Part shown: piece after piece, positions 18,498 through 26,597 of the stretch | How positions within the stretch are numbered: the first letter of the stretch is position 1 | How the letters are laid out: the number at the start of each line of letters is the position of its first letter | Assembly: GCF_002305875.1 (NCBI RefSeq) | Contig: NZ_CP022098.1 | Location: 9,424,001-9,488,000 of the forward strand | Length of the DNA stretch: 64,000 nt | DNA from: Cystobacter fuscus | GTDB taxonomy: Bacteria > Myxococcota > Myxococcia > Myxococcales > Myxococcaceae | Direction: 5' to 3' | Made by a program: the position numbers and the translations under genes | Notes under the pieces: model-generated | Told to the model about the DNA's origin: nothing | The model's input: the letters and a program-made list of their open reading frames with translations, nothing else | Databases searched by the model: none

Positions 18498-20182
18498 TTA
18501 GAAGGTGAGCATCCGGAAGAACTCGCCCGCCATGCGCCTGCCATGCCGAGCCATATTCGACGCCGTTCCGGAGAGAATCTCGTACTTGCGACCGCTCACC
18601 GGGTCAACCACGTCGATGCCCTTGCTCAGGCTGAAGTCGTAGAGGTGATCGAACTGCGTTTTCACCTTCAGTTGCACGTAGCGCCGCGAGCCTCTCGCTC
18701 GAGCAGTCGCGAAAGCCAGTATTCACCCTGCTTCTCGGCCCTTTGAATGGCGGCGAACTCCTCAGCCGAGAGCTTGTCGGGCCCCCACTCTCTCGCGGCC
18801 TGGGTGACGGCCTCCTGGAGCATGTCCCCCACCTTGTCCTCGGCGGGAATATCCGCGGCCGACTTGCCGCGGGGCACGTGCCAGCGCTGGCCATCGCTGA
18901 GTTCCACCTGCCGGTTGCCACCCCGGTGGCGGATGACGGTTTCCGCGAAGCGGCCCCCAGGCGCCTGTCCCGCCCTACTGCCCTGTCCCTTCTTGAGCAT
19001 CACCACGGCCAGGGGGCCCTGCGGAGACGTGGCCACCGTCTCCGCCGTCGCAATGGCCTTGGCCAGGGCCCCCTCCGTCGCGAGAACCGCCTCCGTCACC
19101 TCCAGACGCCCCATGACGCCGGCGCCGCCCTGCGCCTCGAACTGCTTCCCGGCGAGGTTGAAGCGCGGCAGCGACTTCACCCGCGGCAGCACCTGCCCCA
19201 GCGTGTGCCCGCCCAGCGTGGCCACAGCGAGAATCATGGCCCGGGCCGCGTCCTCTCCCAGTACCTTGCCGAAGTCCTCGCCCGCCGCGCGCAGCTCCTC
19301 GAAGGTGGTGGCGTGGTGCGCCGTGTCGGCCATGCGGGCCCAGCCATCCATCAGCCCGTACAGCGTCTCGAGGCCCACATAGCCCATCAGGAGGAGGGTC
19401 ATGCCAGCGGCCAGGGCCTTGCTCGTTGGCTCGGGCACCACCCACATCATGCAGTAGAGGGCCACCGTCCAGACAACCGTGGAGACGAGCATCCGCACGT
19501 CCAGCAGCTCGTGCACCAGGGCCGCACGCGTCTCGTCGAGGACGTGGCCAAAGGCCAGGGCCAGGGCAAACGCCCGCCGGTCATCGGTGCGCAGGTAGGG
19601 CCCGTCGTCCAGAAGGCCCAGGCAGTCGCCTCCTCCCCGGGGCGCACACCACTGGAGGTACCTGGCTCTCAGGGCTTCATCCGCCGCGGGGGTGAGGACC
19701 ACCGGGCCCTCCTGGCGCTCGGGCACCAGGGTGTAGGCCTGGTCGCGATACACCTCCAGCAGCCAGTCTCCCTGGCTGTCCACCGTCTCTACGCCCTCGG
19801 GTGGCGGCAGGAGGTGGAGCAACTCCCGGGCAGCCGCTTGTGGAGTCTTCGCCCCCAGCCGCACGTCGCTCGAGAGGCGCAGGAAAGCCCGTTGGAATTC
19901 GACCCTGGGGATGGGTACCGGCCGGGTGGCGATAGCGCCGGGCTCCAGGAAGTCCACGTCGTACACGGTGGCGGATTCGAGGCCGGGCTCCCCCAAGGCG
20001 GCCACACGCTCCTGGGGAGCCGGTGGGGGCGTCAGCGAGTGGGAGCGGTGGCCGACGAGGAGTCTGCCGTGTGGAGTGTCCGTGGCACATGACAACTGGG
20101 AGAGAACCAGGAGGGCCCAGGCGCCAAGGCTGGGGCTCAGCCGCGCGCTCGGAGGGCGAACGCCAGGAAGACGGGTGGACAC
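18498..20182 (-). pseudogene. Cassette A Sit-type lipoprotein toxin, frameshifted near C-terminus
   Basis: The gene starts at a GTG at 20182 with GGAGGT five bases upstream. An export signal ends at LSQLSC (lipobox with Gln at -3, non-canonical). A conserved-looking lipoprotein body follows with two membrane-type segments near residues 230-280 (MLVSTVVWTVALYCMMWVV, LAAGMTLLLMGYVGLETLYG). The C-terminal part contains HRGGNRQVELSDGQRWHVPR. In the current frame translation stops at 18668 after 504 residues, ending EREARGATCN. Restoring one base in the GCGGCGC run near 18683 joins a frame that runs another ~55 residues (RYVQLKVKTQFDHLYDFS... to FRMLTF) and stops at 18498, just before the immunity gene. 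The architecture recalls SitA toxins delivered between myxobacterial cells by TraAB outer-membrane exchange; that assignment is inference. Confidence 0.65.
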
Positions 20183-20308
20183 GGCGCACCTCCGGAAACG
20201 GCACGGCCAAAAGCCGTCGTTCCGCGACTACACGAGAATACAGGTGGGCCCGTCAAGCCGCCGGGTTGGTCACGGGTAGGTACCGCCGGAATTTCTCGGC
20301 CCGCTCTT

Positions 20309-20336
20309 TCCCTCCGTCTGTCTGAGTTCAGCGGCG
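20309..20336. repeat. Cassette A direct repeat, right copy
   Basis: This is the same 24-bp sequence as 17825-17848 with TCTG duplicated after the twelfth base. It contains the stop codon and last two codons of the LysR gene and lies 126 bp upstream of the toxin start, so the toxin promoter region is inside the repeat-bounded unit. Confidence 0.85.
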
Positions 20337-21227
20337 GGAGGTCAGCGCATAGGCTTTCAGCTCCGCGGCGAGGTGATCATAGACGAGCCGCATCGGCTCG
20401 CTCGTCCGGAGGTTCTCGTGCATGACGACCCAGAGGTCGAGCGCATAGGCAAAATCCTCTGGGAGCACATGCACGAGCGCCTCCTCCCGCCGCGCCACCC
20501 CCACCTGACAGACACCGATCCCCGCCCCCGCCCGGATGAGGGCGAGCTGCGCGAGATCGCTGTCCGTGCGAAACACAAACCCCTCCCGGCCCATCCGGAA
20601 GCCCATCGCCCGCAGGGTCTGGATCGACGGGGACTCCTGGTCGAAGCCAATCAACGCCTGTCCACCCAGTTCCTCCATGCTCCGGGGCGTCCCATGCCTC
20701 GCCAGGTAGTCGCGATGCGCGTACAGGCCCAGGGTCGTCACGCCCACCTTGCGCGACAACAGCGCCGACTGCTCGGGCCGGATCATCCGGATGGCGATGT
20801 CCGATTCCCGCTTCAGCAGATCCTGCGTGCGGTTGGACAACACCAGTTCGAGCGCGATCCCCGGATGCCGCTCGCGAAACCGCGCGAGCATGGGAGGCAA
20901 CACCTCCGCGCCCACCACCTCGCTCGCGGTGAGCCGCACGGTGCCCCGCGCCCCTCCTTCCGCTCCCGAAACAGCCCGACGCAACGAGGCCGCCGCCGCT
21001 CGCATCGCCTCGGCATGCGGGCGGATCTCCAACGCCGCCTCCGTGGGCACCAGGCCCTGGGGTGAGCGGACGAACAGGGGCGTCGCGAGCGCTTGCTCCA
21101 GGGCCTCGACATGGCGGCCAATGGTCGGCTGCGTCAGCCCCAGCGCCCGCGCGGCGCCCGAGAGACTCCCCTCGTCCAACACCGCCAGGAACGACCGGCA
21201 CAGCTGCCAGTCCAGCTCGTCCGTCAT
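20328..21227 (-). CDS. LysR-family transcriptional regulator
   Basis: This 299-residue regulator has an N-terminal winged HTH (residues ~6-65, FLAVLDEGSLSGAARALGLT then QPTIGRHVEALE) and a C-terminal substrate-binding domain (residues ~90-290) with VRLTASEVVGAEVLPPML and FRTDSDLAQLALIRAGAGIG. It is divergent from the SDR/NAD-epimerase gene at 21320, its probable target. An ATAC-N6-GTAT dyad overlaps its start codon and would allow autoregulation. There is no clear Shine-Dalgarno. Its last codons overlap the right repeat of cassette A. Confidence 0.93.
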   Translation of the reverse strand: MTDELDWQLCRSFLAVLDEGSLSGAARALGLTQPTIGRHVEALEQALATPLFVRSPQGLVPTEAALEIRPHAEAMRAAAASLRRAVSGAEGGARGTVRLTASEVVGAEVLPPMLARFRERHPGIALELVLSNRTQDLLKRESDIAIRMIRPEQSALLSRKVGVTTLGLYAHRDYLARHGTPRSMEELGGQALIGFDQESPSIQTLRAMGFRMGREGFVFRTDSDLAQLALIRAGAGIGVCQVGVARREEALVHVLPEDFAYALDLWVVMHENLRTSEPMRLVYDHLAAELKAYALTSRR

Positions 21228-21239
21228 ACATTTTCGTAT
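21226..21239. promoter_or_regulatory. LysR-type box
   Basis: ATAC-ATTTTC-GTAT is a 4-6-4 inverted repeat of the T-N11-A class bound by LysR regulators. It overlaps the LysR start and lies 80 bp upstream of the divergent SDR gene. Confidence 0.5.
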
Positions 21240-21319
21240 AACAGCTCCACGGACATCTACAATTTCAAACGAGCCCCCGGAGCCCCATTCTTCGCCGTGT
21301 CGCCACGACGGAGGAACTC

Positions 21320-22357
21320 ATGACGAAGGAACGAATCGCGTTGGTGTTGGGAGCAACCGGCGGAGTGGGCGGAGAGACAGCGGCCGCCCTGCTCGCCAAG
21401 GGGTGGAAGGTGCGAGCCCTGCATCGCGGCACCCAGGCGGGCGGGCGGCATGCCCGGCTCGCGGGCGCGGAGTGGATCCGCGGGGATGCCCTGCGCGCCG
21501 AGGACGTCATCCAGGCCGCGCGCGGTGCCCAGCTGGTGGTCCACGCCGTCAACCCCCCGGGCTACCGGGATTGGGAGAAGCTCGTGCTGCCCATGCTGGA
21601 GAGCAGCCTCCAGGCGGCTCGACAGGCCGGTGCCCGGCTGGTGCTCCCCGGCACCGTCTACAACTACGGCCTCGATGCGTTCCCGGTGCTTGAGGAGGAC
21701 TCGCCCCAGCACCCCCACACCCGCAAGGGCCAGATCCGCGTCGCCATGGAGCGTCGCATCGAGGAGGAGGCCGCGCGCGGCACCCGCGCCCTCATCGTGC
21801 GCGCCGGTGACTTCTTCGGGCCCCACGCGGGCAACAACTGGTTCTCCCAGGGCTTCGTGAAGCCGGGCGCGCGGCCCCGGTCCATCACCCATCCCAATGC
21901 GCCCGGCGTGGGCCATGCCTGGGCCTACCTGCCCGACCTCGCCGCCACCCTGGCCGCGCTCGCCGAGCGCGAGCAGGAGCTGCCCGCCTTCGCGCGCTTC
22001 CACTTCGGCGGTCACTGGCTGGAAGACGGCGCGGAGATGAGCCGGAGCATCCTGCGCGTCCTCGGCCACCCCGCCCCGTCCGTGCGCCGGATGCCCTGGG
22101 CCCTGCTGCGGCTCGCCTCGCCCTTCAACACCACGCTGCGCGAGCTGCTCGAGATGCGCTACCTCTGGCAGCACCCCGCCCGCCTCGACAACACGCGCCT
22201 GCGCGCCTTCCTCGGCCAGGAGCCGCACACGCCGTTGGATGCCGCCGTGCACCACACCCTCCAGGCCATGGGCTGCCTGCCCGACGCCGCCGAGCCCACC
22301 GCAAGCCTCAGTGCACCCAATGCAGGCCCATGGGCATCGACCCGCCCGGCCCGGTGA
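21320..22357 (+). CDS. NAD(P)-dependent epimerase/dehydratase-like SDR
   Basis: This 345-residue extended/atypical SDR protein begins with the Rossmann motif VLGATGGVGGETAAALLAKG (residues ~8-27). It has a DALRAEDV acidic patch, VVHAVNPPGYRDW and a catalytic-region-like YNYG at ~115 (GTVYNYGLD). The active-site Tyr/Lys pattern is not canonical, which is common in NmrA/epimerase-like members. GGAGG lies 5 nt upstream of the ATG. It is divergent from the LysR gene, so control by that regulator is likely. It overlaps tail to tail by 50 bp with the small gene at 22308. The substrate is unknown. Confidence 0.85.
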   Translation: MTKERIALVLGATGGVGGETAAALLAKGWKVRALHRGTQAGGRHARLAGAEWIRGDALRAEDVIQAARGAQLVVHAVNPPGYRDWEKLVLPMLESSLQAARQAGARLVLPGTVYNYGLDAFPVLEEDSPQHPHTRKGQIRVAMERRIEEEAARGTRALIVRAGDFFGPHAGNNWFSQGFVKPGARPRSITHPNAPGVGHAWAYLPDLAATLAALAEREQELPAFARFHFGGHWLEDGAEMSRSILRVLGHPAPSVRRMPWALLRLASPFNTTLRELLEMRYLWQHPARLDNTRLRAFLGQEPHTPLDAAVHHTLQAMGCLPDAAEPTASLSAPNAGPWASTRPAR

Positions 22358-22631
22358 GCCGACGCCAGAACCACTCCGACGAGCGCTCGAGCTCCCAGGG
22401 GAAGAACAGATCCTCGCCCAGGTCCTCGACCCGGACCTTCACCAGGGGCTCGTGCGGGTACTGCCGGAGGGGATCGTCGTACACGAGCCCCACCACGATG
22501 CCCCACCTCCCCTGGAACCGATTGTCCAGGGACTCCTCGGAGGCAGTGAGGGCGATGCGCATCGGCTCTCCGATGCGCACGGGCGCGCCCTCCACGTCGT
22601 GGGCGAGGATGAGTGCCGTCTGCTGGCTCAT
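22308..22631 (-). CDS. Small soluble protein of the sigma-factor operon, unknown function
   Basis: This 107-residue protein starts at 22631, with its ATG overlapping the stop of the putative anti-sigma gene (ATGA). The sequence opens MSQQTALILAHDVEGAPVRI and is beta-rich, with RWGIVVGLVYDDP and KVRVEDLGEDLFFPWELE. It has no signal peptide or membrane helix and I recognise no family. As the third gene of an overlapping ECF sigma/anti-sigma operon it may take part in signal sensing, which is inference. Its last 50 bp overlap the SDR gene on the other strand. Confidence 0.65.
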   Translation of the reverse strand: MSQQTALILAHDVEGAPVRIGEPMRIALTASEESLDNRFQGRWGIVVGLVYDDPLRQYPHEPLVKVRVEDLGEDLFFPWELERSSEWFWRRLTGPGGSMPMGLHWVH

Positions 22632-23290
22632 GGGGCGAAGGACCGGGGTGTGAGGAATCTGGAAACCACGAGCGTCGTGACACTGACGAGCGCCCAGGCA
22701 GACAGGTGATAGAGCAGGACATGGTGCCGCCCCTGCGCGCACGCGAGTTCCCCCACGAACGCACCCGCGGTGCCCACGGACAGACCGCCCAGCAGGGCAC
22801 GCCGCGGATGGAAGGCGGCGCCACGCAGCGCGGCGAGGGCCACGACTCCCGGCACCAGCCCCATGCCGAACTGGCTGAGGGTGCAGATCCACTCCGGAAA
22901 GGTGGACGACTCATGACCGGAGTCACGCGCGAGGACGAGGGCGGCGGCCCCCACGAGCGCCAGGCCCAGCCCGACCCGCTGGAGCGCCAGTCTCCGGGGC
23001 GCGAGCGCGGCCCGGGCACACACGGCGCTGATGGTCCACAGCAAGGCCAGCACGGGCGCATGCGCCCACAGCACTTCGCCGGACGTGCGGCCCAGGGCCC
23101 ACAACACCCCGGCCACCGCGGCCATCAGCCCCACCGAGACGCCGAGCAGTCGCGCCGCCTGCGTCCTCCAGCCACGCACGGGCATGGGACGCGCCAGCTC
23201 CGCGCGCACCGCCCCCAGGGCCCGCGCCCTCGCGGCCTCGTTCCCGGCAACCTCCCGGGAGAGCAATGTGTCCAGGGACGGAGCCATCAT
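22628..23290 (-). CDS. NrsF/DUF1109-like membrane anti-sigma factor
   Basis: This 220-residue protein has a short cytoplasmic N-terminus (MMAPSLDTLLSREVAGNEAA) and six hydrophobic helices spanning residues ~48-210. This is the topology of NrsF (DUF1109) anti-sigma factors that hold an ECF sigma factor at the membrane. The start overlaps the sigma gene stop by 4 bp. It contains a CAQGRHH segment in the loop between helices 5 and 6, which could bind metal or sense redox (inference). The sigma target is the neighbour at 23287-23823. Confidence 0.7.
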   Translation of the reverse strand: MMAPSLDTLLSREVAGNEAARARALGAVRAELARPMPVRGWRTQAARLLGVSVGLMAAVAGVLWALGRTSGEVLWAHAPVLALLWTISAVCARAALAPRRLALQRVGLGLALVGAAALVLARDSGHESSTFPEWICTLSQFGMGLVPGVVALAALRGAAFHPRRALLGGLSVGTAGAFVGELACAQGRHHVLLYHLSAWALVSVTTLVVSRFLTPRSFAP

Positions 23291-23823
23291 TCCCCCACCA
23301 GCCCGTCCAGCAGTTGCCGCAGCTTCTCGAACCCGCGGTGGGCCCGGACGCGCGCCGCGCTCACGCTGATGCCGCGCATCGAGGCGATCTCCTCGTAGGA
23401 CCAGCCCTCGAGCTTGTGCAGGAGGATGGCCTCGCGCTGATCCGGCGACAGCCGCTGCAGCGCGTCCTCCAGGCGCTTGCGCATGCCGGGATCTCCCGGA
23501 TCGGCGGTGGCCGGAGCCGGCGGGGGCGCGCTGTCCCGATACGCCTCGCGGTGCTGGCGACGGCGCAGGGCATCGCGCGCGGCGTTCGCGGCGATCGTCA
23601 TCAACCAGGGTCCGAAACGCGTCCCCCGTTCGAACCGGTCCCGCGAGCGGACGACCGACAAGAACGTCGTCTGCAGCAGATCCTCCGCGAGCGCGCCATC
23701 ACGCACCATGCGTGCCAGGAAGCCCTGCACCGCGCCGGCATGCCGGCTGAACAGGACCTCGAAAGCAGCGTGATCTCCCTCGCAGAAGCGTTCCATGAGC
23801 TCTTCGTCCGTCGCGTTCCCCAT
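23287..23823 (-). CDS. ECF-type RNA polymerase sigma factor
   Basis: This 178-residue sigma factor has region 2 at residues ~20-90 (AEDLLQTTFLSVVRSRDRFE, then PWLMTIAANAARDALRRR), a proline/alanine linker, and region 4 at ~115-170 (LSPDQREAILLHKLEGWSYE, EIASMRGISVSAARVRAHRG). It directs transcription of a stress- or envelope-type regulon when released by the anti-sigma factor encoded next. The start is given at ATG 23823; a GTG at 23835 is also possible, and neither has a good Shine-Dalgarno, so translation may be weak or leaderless. It is the first gene of an overlapping three-gene operon. Confidence 0.92.
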   Translation of the reverse strand: MGNATDEELMERFCEGDHAAFEVLFSRHAGAVQGFLARMVRDGALAEDLLQTTFLSVVRSRDRFERGTRFGPWLMTIAANAARDALRRRQHREAYRDSAPPPAPATADPGDPGMRKRLEDALQRLSPDQREAILLHKLEGWSYEEIASMRGISVSAARVRAHRGFEKLRQLLDGLVGE

Positions 23824-23952
23824 CCCCTGGCCCACCTACGCGCCACGTGGAAAAACGTTTCCGCCCTCCGTACCGGCCGGAGGGAGAAACGTCAAACGCT
23901 TGAAATCCTTGGGGAAACGCCGCGAGAGCCCGCGGAAGGTGCACCGAGCGTC

Positions 23953-24573
23953 CTACTGAGCGCCGAAGTCCTGCGTCCAGTAGTGCTTGTAGGTGCTCGA
24001 GGGCGCGTAGAAGTAGCCCACGCCCAGGTGCTTGAGGCCACTGCCCATGATGTTGTTGCAGTGGCCCGAGCTGTTCATCCAGCTGTTCACCACCGCGGCG
24101 GGCGTGGACTGGCCCGCGGCGACGTTCTCCGCGGCCGACCGCCAGACGTAGCCGGCGTTGGTCATGCGCTGCCACGGGGTGGAGCCGTTGGAACCCGTGT
24201 GGCTCATGAAGTTGTTGGTGCCCATGTCCTGCGAGTGGACGCGGGCCGCGCACCGCTGCCGCTCGTCGAAGGTGAGCGCCGGGACCGCGGGCTTGGCCAC
24301 ACCACCACACGTGGCGCCCGCGGCCCGCTTCTGGTTCACCAGCTTGAGCACCTCGTCCTCGAACGCCGTCCAGGACGCATTCCAGGTGAGCACCCCGTTA
24401 CAGTACGCCGGCAGCGCCGTCGCGGCCGGGGCCGCCTCCGTCTCGGCCGCCGCCGTCGAGGAGGACTCTCCGATCCCCGCCTCCTGCTCGAGCCCCGGGT
24501 CGACTTCGCCCCCACATCCAACGGACAGGGTGGCACCCAGGACGAAAGACAACACAGAGGTAAGACGCTTCAT
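23953..24573 (-). CDS. CAP/SCP-domain secreted lipoprotein
   Basis: This 206-residue protein has a signal peptide with lipobox-like SVGC near residue 20, an Ala/Glu-rich linker, then a CAP domain (residues ~65-206). CAP features include LKLVNQKRAAGA, HSQDMGTNNFMSHTGSNG, AAENVAAGQ and GHCNNIMGSGLKHLGVGYF, with conserved His in MSHTG and GHCNN. Bacterial CAP proteins are secreted or surface proteins of largely unknown activity. The start at 24573 has GAGG 6 nt upstream. A long upstream in-frame extension is rejected because the signal peptide starts here. It is monocistronic. Confidence 0.88.
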   Translation of the reverse strand: MKRLTSVLSFVLGATLSVGCGGEVDPGLEQEAGIGESSSTAAAETEAAPAATALPAYCNGVLTWNASWTAFEDEVLKLVNQKRAAGATCGGVAKPAVPALTFDERQRCAARVHSQDMGTNNFMSHTGSNGSTPWQRMTNAGYVWRSAAENVAAGQSTPAAVVNSWMNSSGHCNNIMGSGLKHLGVGYFYAPSSTYKHYWTQDFGAQ

Positions 24574-24915
24574 GGAGGAGCCTCGCTCGACTGATGTCGG
24601 GGATGAGTTGTGAAGACACGGGTAATACACCAAAAACCCGCCTTCATGGCAACACGAGAATTCGTTGTAGTTTGCCGCCCTGGGTGGAAGCCGGGATGGC
24701 TCCCCCTCGCGGGGCGCGCATAGTACAGCGAGGCCCTCCATCGTCTTCTCGAAAACAATCCCGCGCACTCGAGGCAGCTCAACCAGCAATCGACCGGGCA
24801 CTCCCGAGGCCAAGGGGCTCGTGCGTGCCAAGGCCCGGTCGAAGGCTCGCAGGGTTTGACATGGCATGTCATTGTCAGGACGAAGCCACGACCAAACCGT
24901 TGCAGGAAAGACTCA
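24574..24915. other. 342-bp intergenic region, promoter of CAP gene
   Basis: The segment next to the CAP gene (24600-24680) is AT-richer than its surroundings and probably carries the promoter. The remainder is not recognisable: no gene, RNA or insertion-sequence end was seen on either strand. Confidence 0.4.
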
Positions 24916-25887
24916 TCAATGGGGGACGCTGTAGTTGGCCGGCACCCAGGTGTAGCCCTTGCCATTGGCGCGCAGATGACCAAGGCCCGGGAACGAGACG
25001 TGAGCGATGGCCACCCAGTAGCCCTGCTTCGCGGCCTCGGCGTAGGCCTTCGCGCGCTGGGCCGCCGCCGCCTTGGAATCCACGTCGAATTGGATCGTCA
25101 CCGAGGGCTCGGGGAACTGCACCGCCGCCACATGCATCATATCCCCCCAGAACACGAGCTTCTGCCCCTGGCTCTCCACGACGTAGAACGTGTGCCCCGG
25201 CGTATGGCCCGGCGCCTCCAGGGTCCTGAGGCCCGGCGCCAGCTGCGTGTTGCCCGTGAACGTCTCGAGCTGGCCCGCCTCGGCATACGGCGTCAAGGAG
25301 GCCTTCGCCTCCTGGAAGCGCGACCTGTCACCCTCCGGCGCCTTCTGCGCGTTGGCGGCGTTCAGCCAGTGGTCCACCTCGCGCTTGTCCACGTACACGC
25401 GCGCGTTCGGGAAGACGCGCTTGCCCGCCACCACCACGCCCCCCGAGTGGTCCGGGTGCACATGGGTGATGAGGACGGCGTCGACCTGCTCGGGCTGGTA
25501 GCCCGCCGCGCGAATACTCGTGACCAGCTGGCCCGCGGACGGTCCGATCAGCTCGCCCGCCCCCGTGTCCACCAGGAACAGCTTGGAGCCCGTGTTGATC
25601 AGATAGGCGTTGATCGACGTCTCCACCGGCGAGGTGAGGTACTCGGCGGCCAGCAACGCCTCGACCCGGCCCGGCCGCACGTTCGTCAGCAGCTTCTCCA
25701 CCGGCAGCGGCAGGGTGCCATCCGACAGCGCGGTGACTTCGAAGTCGCCCAACATCATGCGGTAGAAGCCCGGCGCCTGGGTCTTCACCAGCGGCGCGGC
25801 GGCCTGGGCGGGCGCCGTGAACAGCCCTCCCGATACCGTGAGCAACGCGGCCAGCGTGGCACTCCTGGAAAGGGTGCGCATCGTCAT
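24916..25887 (-). CDS. Exported metallo-beta-lactamase-fold hydrolase
   Basis: This 323-residue protein has a cleavable signal peptide ending GLFTAPAQAA and an MBL fold. The metal motif is THVHPDHSG (HxHxDH) near residue 145, followed by a downstream GHTPGHTFYVV and GDMMHVAAVQ, then a C-terminal His (IAHVSFPGLGH). The pattern resembles periplasmic lactonase or arylsulfatase-like MBL proteins rather than true beta-lactamases. The start at 25887 has AGGAG seven bases upstream. It is divergent from a TetR gene across two identical palindromes, so repression by that TetR protein, released by a substrate-like ligand, is the simple model. Confidence 0.9.
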   Translation of the reverse strand: MTMRTLSRSATLAALLTVSGGLFTAPAQAAAPLVKTQAPGFYRMMLGDFEVTALSDGTLPLPVEKLLTNVRPGRVEALLAAEYLTSPVETSINAYLINTGSKLFLVDTGAGELIGPSAGQLVTSIRAAGYQPEQVDAVLITHVHPDHSGGVVVAGKRVFPNARVYVDKREVDHWLNAANAQKAPEGDRSRFQEAKASLTPYAEAGQLETFTGNTQLAPGLRTLEAPGHTPGHTFYVVESQGQKLVFWGDMMHVAAVQFPEPSVTIQFDVDSKAAAAQRAKAYAEAAKQGYWVAIAHVSFPGLGHLRANGKGYTWVPANYSVPH

Positions 25888-25935
25888 GAAAGGTCTCCTG
25901 GATGTAGGATTGCCGGACACCGTCCGGGCTCGGAT

Positions 25936-25951
25936 GATACCGAGCGGTATC
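25936..25951. promoter_or_regulatory. TetR-type operator 1
   Basis: GATACCG-AG-CGGTATC is a perfect 7-2-7 palindrome in the MBL/TetR intergenic region. It lies 48 bp upstream of the MBL start and 40 bp upstream of the tetR start, and is identical to operator 2. Confidence 0.75.
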
Positions 25952-25958
25952 GCTTAAT

Positions 25959-25974
25959 GATACCGAGCGGTATC
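25959..25974. promoter_or_regulatory. TetR-type operator 2
   Basis: This is a second exact copy of GATACCG-AG-CGGTATC, 23 bp centre to centre from the first (about two helical turns) and 17 bp from the tetR start codon. The pair probably binds two regulator dimers and controls both divergent genes. Confidence 0.75.
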
Positions 25975-25991
25975 GGAGTCAAGGGGAAGGG

Positions 25992-26591
25992 ATGAAGGAG
26001 CAGAAGACGACGAAGGTGCCGCCCCGGGAGCGGATCCTCGCGGCGGCCGAGGAGCTGTTCTACCGGGAGGGCATCCGGGGCGTGGGCGTGGAGGCGATCG
26101 CCGCGCGGGCGGAGACCACGAAGATGGCGCTCTACCGCCACTTCGAGTCCAAGGACGCGCTGGTGACCGAATGGCTGCGGCTCGAGGCGGCGCGCGAGGA
26201 GGGCGTGCTGGAGCGGCTCGCCGCGGAGCACCCGGGAGACCCCCGCGCGCAACTGCTCGGGTGGGCGAAGTACATCGCCGAGCGGCTGTCGGGAGAGTCG
26301 GACCGGGGCTGCCCGTTCCTCAACTCCGTGGCGGAGCTGCCCGACCGGAACCACCCCGGGCGGCAGGTGATCGAAGCCCACAAGAGCGCGTATACGCGCC
26401 GGGTGGGGGCCCTCTGCGCCCAGGCGGGCATCCCCGAGCCCGAGGCGGCCGCCAGCGAGTTCATCTTCGTCATCGATGGCGCCCAGGTGTGCGCCCAGAA
26501 CATGGACAAGGAGAACGCGGGCGAGCGCCTGCTGCGCATCGTGCGAAGGCTGCTCGAAGAGGCGCCCCGCCCCGCCGCACCGCGGCGATGA
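25992..26591 (+). CDS. TetR/AcrR-family regulator
   Basis: This 199-residue repressor has an N-terminal HTH (RERILAAAEELFYREGIRGV, VEAIAARAETTKMALYRHFE) at residues ~12-58, and a C-terminal ligand-binding region with a RGCPFLNSVAEL segment typical of the TetR_C_33-like group. It is divergent from the MBL hydrolase, with two palindromic operators between them. The C-terminus EEAPRPAAPRR and stop codon are inside the left repeat of toxin cassette B, so the end of the gene may have been involved in the insertion. A purine-rich GGGGAAGGG precedes the ATG closely. Confidence 0.92.
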   Translation: MKEQKTTKVPPRERILAAAEELFYREGIRGVGVEAIAARAETTKMALYRHFESKDALVTEWLRLEAAREEGVLERLAAEHPGDPRAQLLGWAKYIAERLSGESDRGCPFLNSVAELPDRNHPGRQVIEAHKSAYTRRVGALCAQAGIPEPEAAASEFIFVIDGAQVCAQNMDKENAGERLLRIVRRLLEEAPRPAAPRR

Positions 26592-26596
26592 GTGGG
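26559..26596. repeat. Cassette B direct repeat, left copy
   Basis: This 38-bp sequence begins GAGGCGCCCCGCCC and ends CGGCGATGAGTGGG. It covers the last ten codons and stop of the TetR gene and abuts the immunity stop (1 bp away). The right copy at 30391-30428 differs at a single base (C at 26573 is T at 30405). Confidence 0.9.
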
Positions 26597-26597
26597 C

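Noticed and set aside
24574-24867. N-terminal extension of the CAP-domain protein
   Set aside because: The signal peptide and lipobox begin at 24573 with a ribosome binding site just upstream; the extension has no matching features.
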